Source: an uncultured Eubacteriales bacterium | GTDB taxonomy: Bacteria; Bacillota; Clostridia; Oscillospirales; Acutalibacteraceae | Assembly: GCA_900321595.1 (NCBI GenBank) | Contig: ONWP01000132.1 | Location: forward strand, 1 to 6,218 | Length of the DNA: 6,218 nt | Direction of reading: 5' to 3' | In this document: one piece after another, positions 5,074-6,218 of the stretch | How the letters are laid out: the number at the start of each line of letters is the position of its first letter | Position numbering within the stretch: the stretch's first letter is position 1 | The notes under the pieces: model-generated | Databases searched by the model: none | The model's input: only the letters and a program-made list of their open reading frames with translations | Told to the model about the DNA's origin: nothing | Program-made: the position numbers and the translations under genes

Positions 5074-5100
5074 ATTTATATGAAAAAACATTCATTTATA
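5074..5100. repeat. ATTTATA direct repeats upstream of the promoter
   Basis: ATTTATA at 5074-5080 and again at 5094-5100, 20 bp apart (about two helical turns), with an A-run between them. Also TGAAT (5071-5075) faces ATTCA (5090-5094). It may be an UP-like or bendable AT element for the leftward promoter, or only base composition. Confidence 0.25.
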
Positions 5101-5127
5101 AAGAGCTGATTCACGTATGAGTCATGG

Positions 5128-5143
5128 GTTAGTTTTTGCTAAC
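5128..5143. repeat. Inverted repeat GTTAG-N6-CTAAC
   Basis: Five-base arms separated by 6 bases, about 77 bp upstream of the -35 box of the leftward promoter. It resembles a weak protein-binding site; its arm spacing does not fit the Rex consensus. Confidence 0.3.
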
Positions 5144-5262
5144 TTTTGAACGCCGGAAAATCGCGCGAAATACGCGTCCGGGAAGAAGCGAAAACGTCCT
5201 TTAAAAGCTTTAAAAAAGCTGAAACCGAATGGAAGAAAAATCGGATCCCGCCTGCGGAAAAG

Positions 5263-5296
5263 TTACAAAACGGGGTAAAACCTTACAAATTTGTAA
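5263..5296. promoter_or_regulatory. Operator-like palindrome with an extra half-site
   Basis: TTACAAATTTGTAA (5283-5296) is a perfect 14-bp palindrome, and a further TTACAAA half-site lies at 5263-5269, exactly 20 bp upstream in the same orientation. The palindrome ends 50 bp before the -35 box of the rightward promoter, a position suited to an activator. The spacing of the arms does not fit BlaI/CopY (TACA-N2-TGTA), and I cannot assign a regulator. Confidence 0.45.
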
Positions 5297-5314
5297 TTGA
5301 TCCGAGCGGTGAAG

Positions 5315-5331
5315 TTCGGCATACCGCCGAA
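5315..5331. other. Hairpin TTCGGC-ATACC-GCCGAA
   Basis: A perfect 6-bp inverted repeat with a 5-base loop, 15 bp upstream of the rightward -35 box. No T-run follows on either strand, so it is not an intrinsic terminator; it may be a DNA binding site or chance. Confidence 0.3.
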
Positions 5332-5346
5332 AGCCTTTGCAGGGTG

Positions 5347-5375
5347 TTGACCTGTTATTGCATACGTGGTAAAAT
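5347..5375 (+). promoter_or_regulatory. Sigma-A-like promoter of the secreted-protein gene
   Basis: TTGACC (5347-5352), 17-bp spacer, TAAAAT (5370-5375), with TG at 5367-5368 making an extended -10. The predicted start is near 5382, leaving a leader of about 55 bases before the ATG at 5437. Confidence 0.82.
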
Positions 5376-5393
5376 AGCACCCGTGAAAGTGCG

Positions 5394-5412
5394 CGAAGCG
5401 GAGCCCGCTTCG
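5394..5412 (+). other. Leader hairpin of the secreted-protein gene
   Basis: CGAAGCGG-AGC-CCGCTTCG makes an 8-bp GC-rich stem with a 3-base loop, followed by TTTC. It lies 12 bases after the predicted transcript start. The T-run is too short for a good terminator, so it is more likely a 5' stabilising stem or a weak attenuator. Confidence 0.4.
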
Positions 5413-5436
5413 TTTCAGACGGAAAGGAGCCGGGAT

Positions 5437-6218
5437 ATGAAACGCGTGTTTCGTTCATTTCTGGCCTTCGTCGTCTGCTTCGCCGCGCTTTCGGGTCTCC
5501 CCGCCCACGCCGAGACCGTCACACGCACGCAGGTGATCAACGCGGCCGCGAATATCATCATCAGCAACGAGGGCGTGTACGACACGGTGCTCAAGTGCGA
5601 CGTGGACGCGGTCTCCATCGGTCTGCTCGGCTGGCACGCCACCAAGGCCCTCGACGTGCTCAAGCAGATCGCGGCGGCAAACCAGAATCAGGCCGTCGGT
5701 ATCCTGGGCGTCAGCCTTTACAATGAAATCGTGATCTCCAACTACTGGGAGGGCCGTATCCTCACCTCAGACGAAGCGTACCGCATCAAACGGCTGCTTG
5801 CCACGACAGAATCCGTGAACGTGCAGAATCAGCAGGTCATTACGGACGTGGAAAGTTACATCATTCAGGGCGAAAACCTGGGGATCCGGGATCCCGCGAC
5901 GCTGGTCTTCTTCGCGGACGCGCGGAACCAGCTGGGCTATTACGGCGTGACCGAATACTTCTATGAAGTGCGGGACACGTTCGGGACCACTTCGCCGAAT
6001 CTCGATCAGTTCTACGCGTGCTCCAGCAAAAACTGGCGCCGCCAGCGCACCTACGAATACTGCAAAAATCTGAACTGGCCCAGCTTCAGCGAGGGCATCC
6101 GTCCCGTGGCGGATACGACGCCGCCCGGCATCGCGGACGTGAGTGTCCTGGATGTGAATCCGCAGGGCTACACGATCACCTTCCGTCTGACCGACGCGGA
6201 CGATCTGGACAAGGTCTA
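5437..6218 (+). CDS. Secreted lysozyme/chitosanase-like protein with GBS Bsp-like repeat (cut by right edge)
   Basis: The first 260 residues are present; the gene runs off the right edge. Residues 1-25 are a signal peptide: KR at positions 2-3, hydrophobic core FLAFVVCFAALSG, and probable cleavage after AHA (A25). Residues about 32-195 look like a lysozyme/chitosanase-like domain from clostridial secreted proteins and endolysins: NEGVYD (E45 is a possible catalytic acid), SIGLLGWHATKALDVLK (60-76), ILGVSLYNEIV, then LGIRDPATLVFFADARNQLG (148-167). From about 226, DTTPPGIADVSVLDV then GYTITFRLTD fits the start of a GBS Bsp-like (Ig-like) repeat. The start is ATG 5437 with AAAGGAG at 5423-5429 and 7 bases of spacing. 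It is likely exported and acts on the cell wall or a polysaccharide. It has no functional link to the operon on the other strand except the shared promoter region. Domain calls are from recognition, not a search. Confidence 0.78.
   Translation, partial: MKRVFRSFLAFVVCFAALSGLPAHAETVTRTQVINAAANIIISNEGVYDTVLKCDVDAVSIGLLGWHATKALDVLKQIAAANQNQAVGILGVSLYNEIVISNYWEGRILTSDEAYRIKRLLATTESVNVQNQQVITDVESYIIQGENLGIRDPATLVFFADARNQLGYYGVTEYFYEVRDTFGTTSPNLDQFYACSSKNWRRQRTYEYCKNLNWPSFSEGIRPVADTTPPGIADVSVLDVNPQGYTITFRLTDADDLDKV

Larger units (their letters stand above)
4957..5436. other. Divergent intergenic region, 480 bp, no gene seen
   Basis: It separates the leftward operon from the rightward secreted-protein gene and holds both promoters. 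It is AT-rich compared with the flanking genes. Short open frames inside it lack ribosome binding sites and family features. Apart from the promoters, repeats, palindrome and hairpins listed separately, 5144-5262 shows only A-rich stretches and AAAGCTTT-like near repeats around 5200-5219. I see no riboswitch or known small RNA. Confidence 0.8.

Noticed and set aside
4462..5091. A longer nuoE product starting at 5091
   Set aside because: It would begin upstream of the predicted promoter and has no similarity to NuoE before residue 46; the GGAGGT site selects ATG 4956.
5128..5143. GTTAG-N6-CTAAC as a Rex operator
   Set aside because: Rex sites have TTGTTAA or TTGTGAA arms with 4-base spacing; arm length and spacing here do not fit.
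5183..5219. Terminator or repeat array in the A-rich AAAGCTTT stretch
   Set aside because: The near repeats are short and irregular, with no GC-rich stem; they look like AT-rich intergenic composition.
5210..5458. An 82-residue minus-strand frame in the intergenic region
   Set aside because: No ribosome binding site or recognisable motif, and it overlaps the rightward promoter and the start of the secreted-protein gene.

Overview
The window looks like a piece of a GC-rich Clostridia-type (Bacillota) anaerobe. The evidence is a NuoE/HndB/NuoF-type set of NAD(H)-dependent hydrogenase subunits, a regulatory [FeFe]-hydrogenase-like protein, strong GGAGG ribosome binding sites, sigma-A-like promoters, and a divergent secreted protein with a GBS Bsp-like repeat, a combination typical of clostridia. 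Coding DNA is GC-rich and the one large intergenic region is AT-rich. Genus cannot be read from the sequence.

Minus strand, 4956 down to 1 (nine genes, one apparent operon): NuoE-like [2Fe-2S] subunit; DRTGG-domain protein; RsbT/RsbW-like ATPase; HydS-like (regulatory-type) [FeFe]-hydrogenase; second DRTGG-domain protein; PHP-domain metallophosphoesterase; second GHKL ATPase without a dimerisation/phosphoacceptor domain; HndB-like [2Fe-2S]-fold protein; and the first 72 residues of a NuoF/HndC-like subunit that runs off the left edge. Most junctions are tight: three ATGA overlaps, one 8-bp overlap, and gaps of 14 to 57 bp. Together they combine the accessory subunits of an electron-bifurcating NAD(P)(H)-linked hydrogenase (the catalytic HydA is probably beyond the left edge) with a six-gene block that looks like a signalling device: a probable H2/redox sensor, two bare GHKL ATPases, two DRTGG proteins and a phosphoesterase. 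The parts belong to known families; how the block works is, as far as I know, not established.

Intergenic 4957-5436: a divergent promoter region. The leftward operon has an extended -10 promoter (TGGAAA, 17 bp, TATAAT at 5051-5023), a pair of 10-bp direct repeats over its -35 region and a half-matching Rex-like site in the early leader. The rightward gene has TTGACC, 17 bp, TAAAAT (5347-5375), with a perfect 14-bp palindrome upstream and a leader hairpin.

Plus strand, 5437 to the right edge: a secreted protein with a signal peptide, a lysozyme/chitosanase-like domain and the start of a GBS Bsp-like repeat, cut off by the window. No tRNA, rRNA, CRISPR array, insertion sequence or attachment site was seen.
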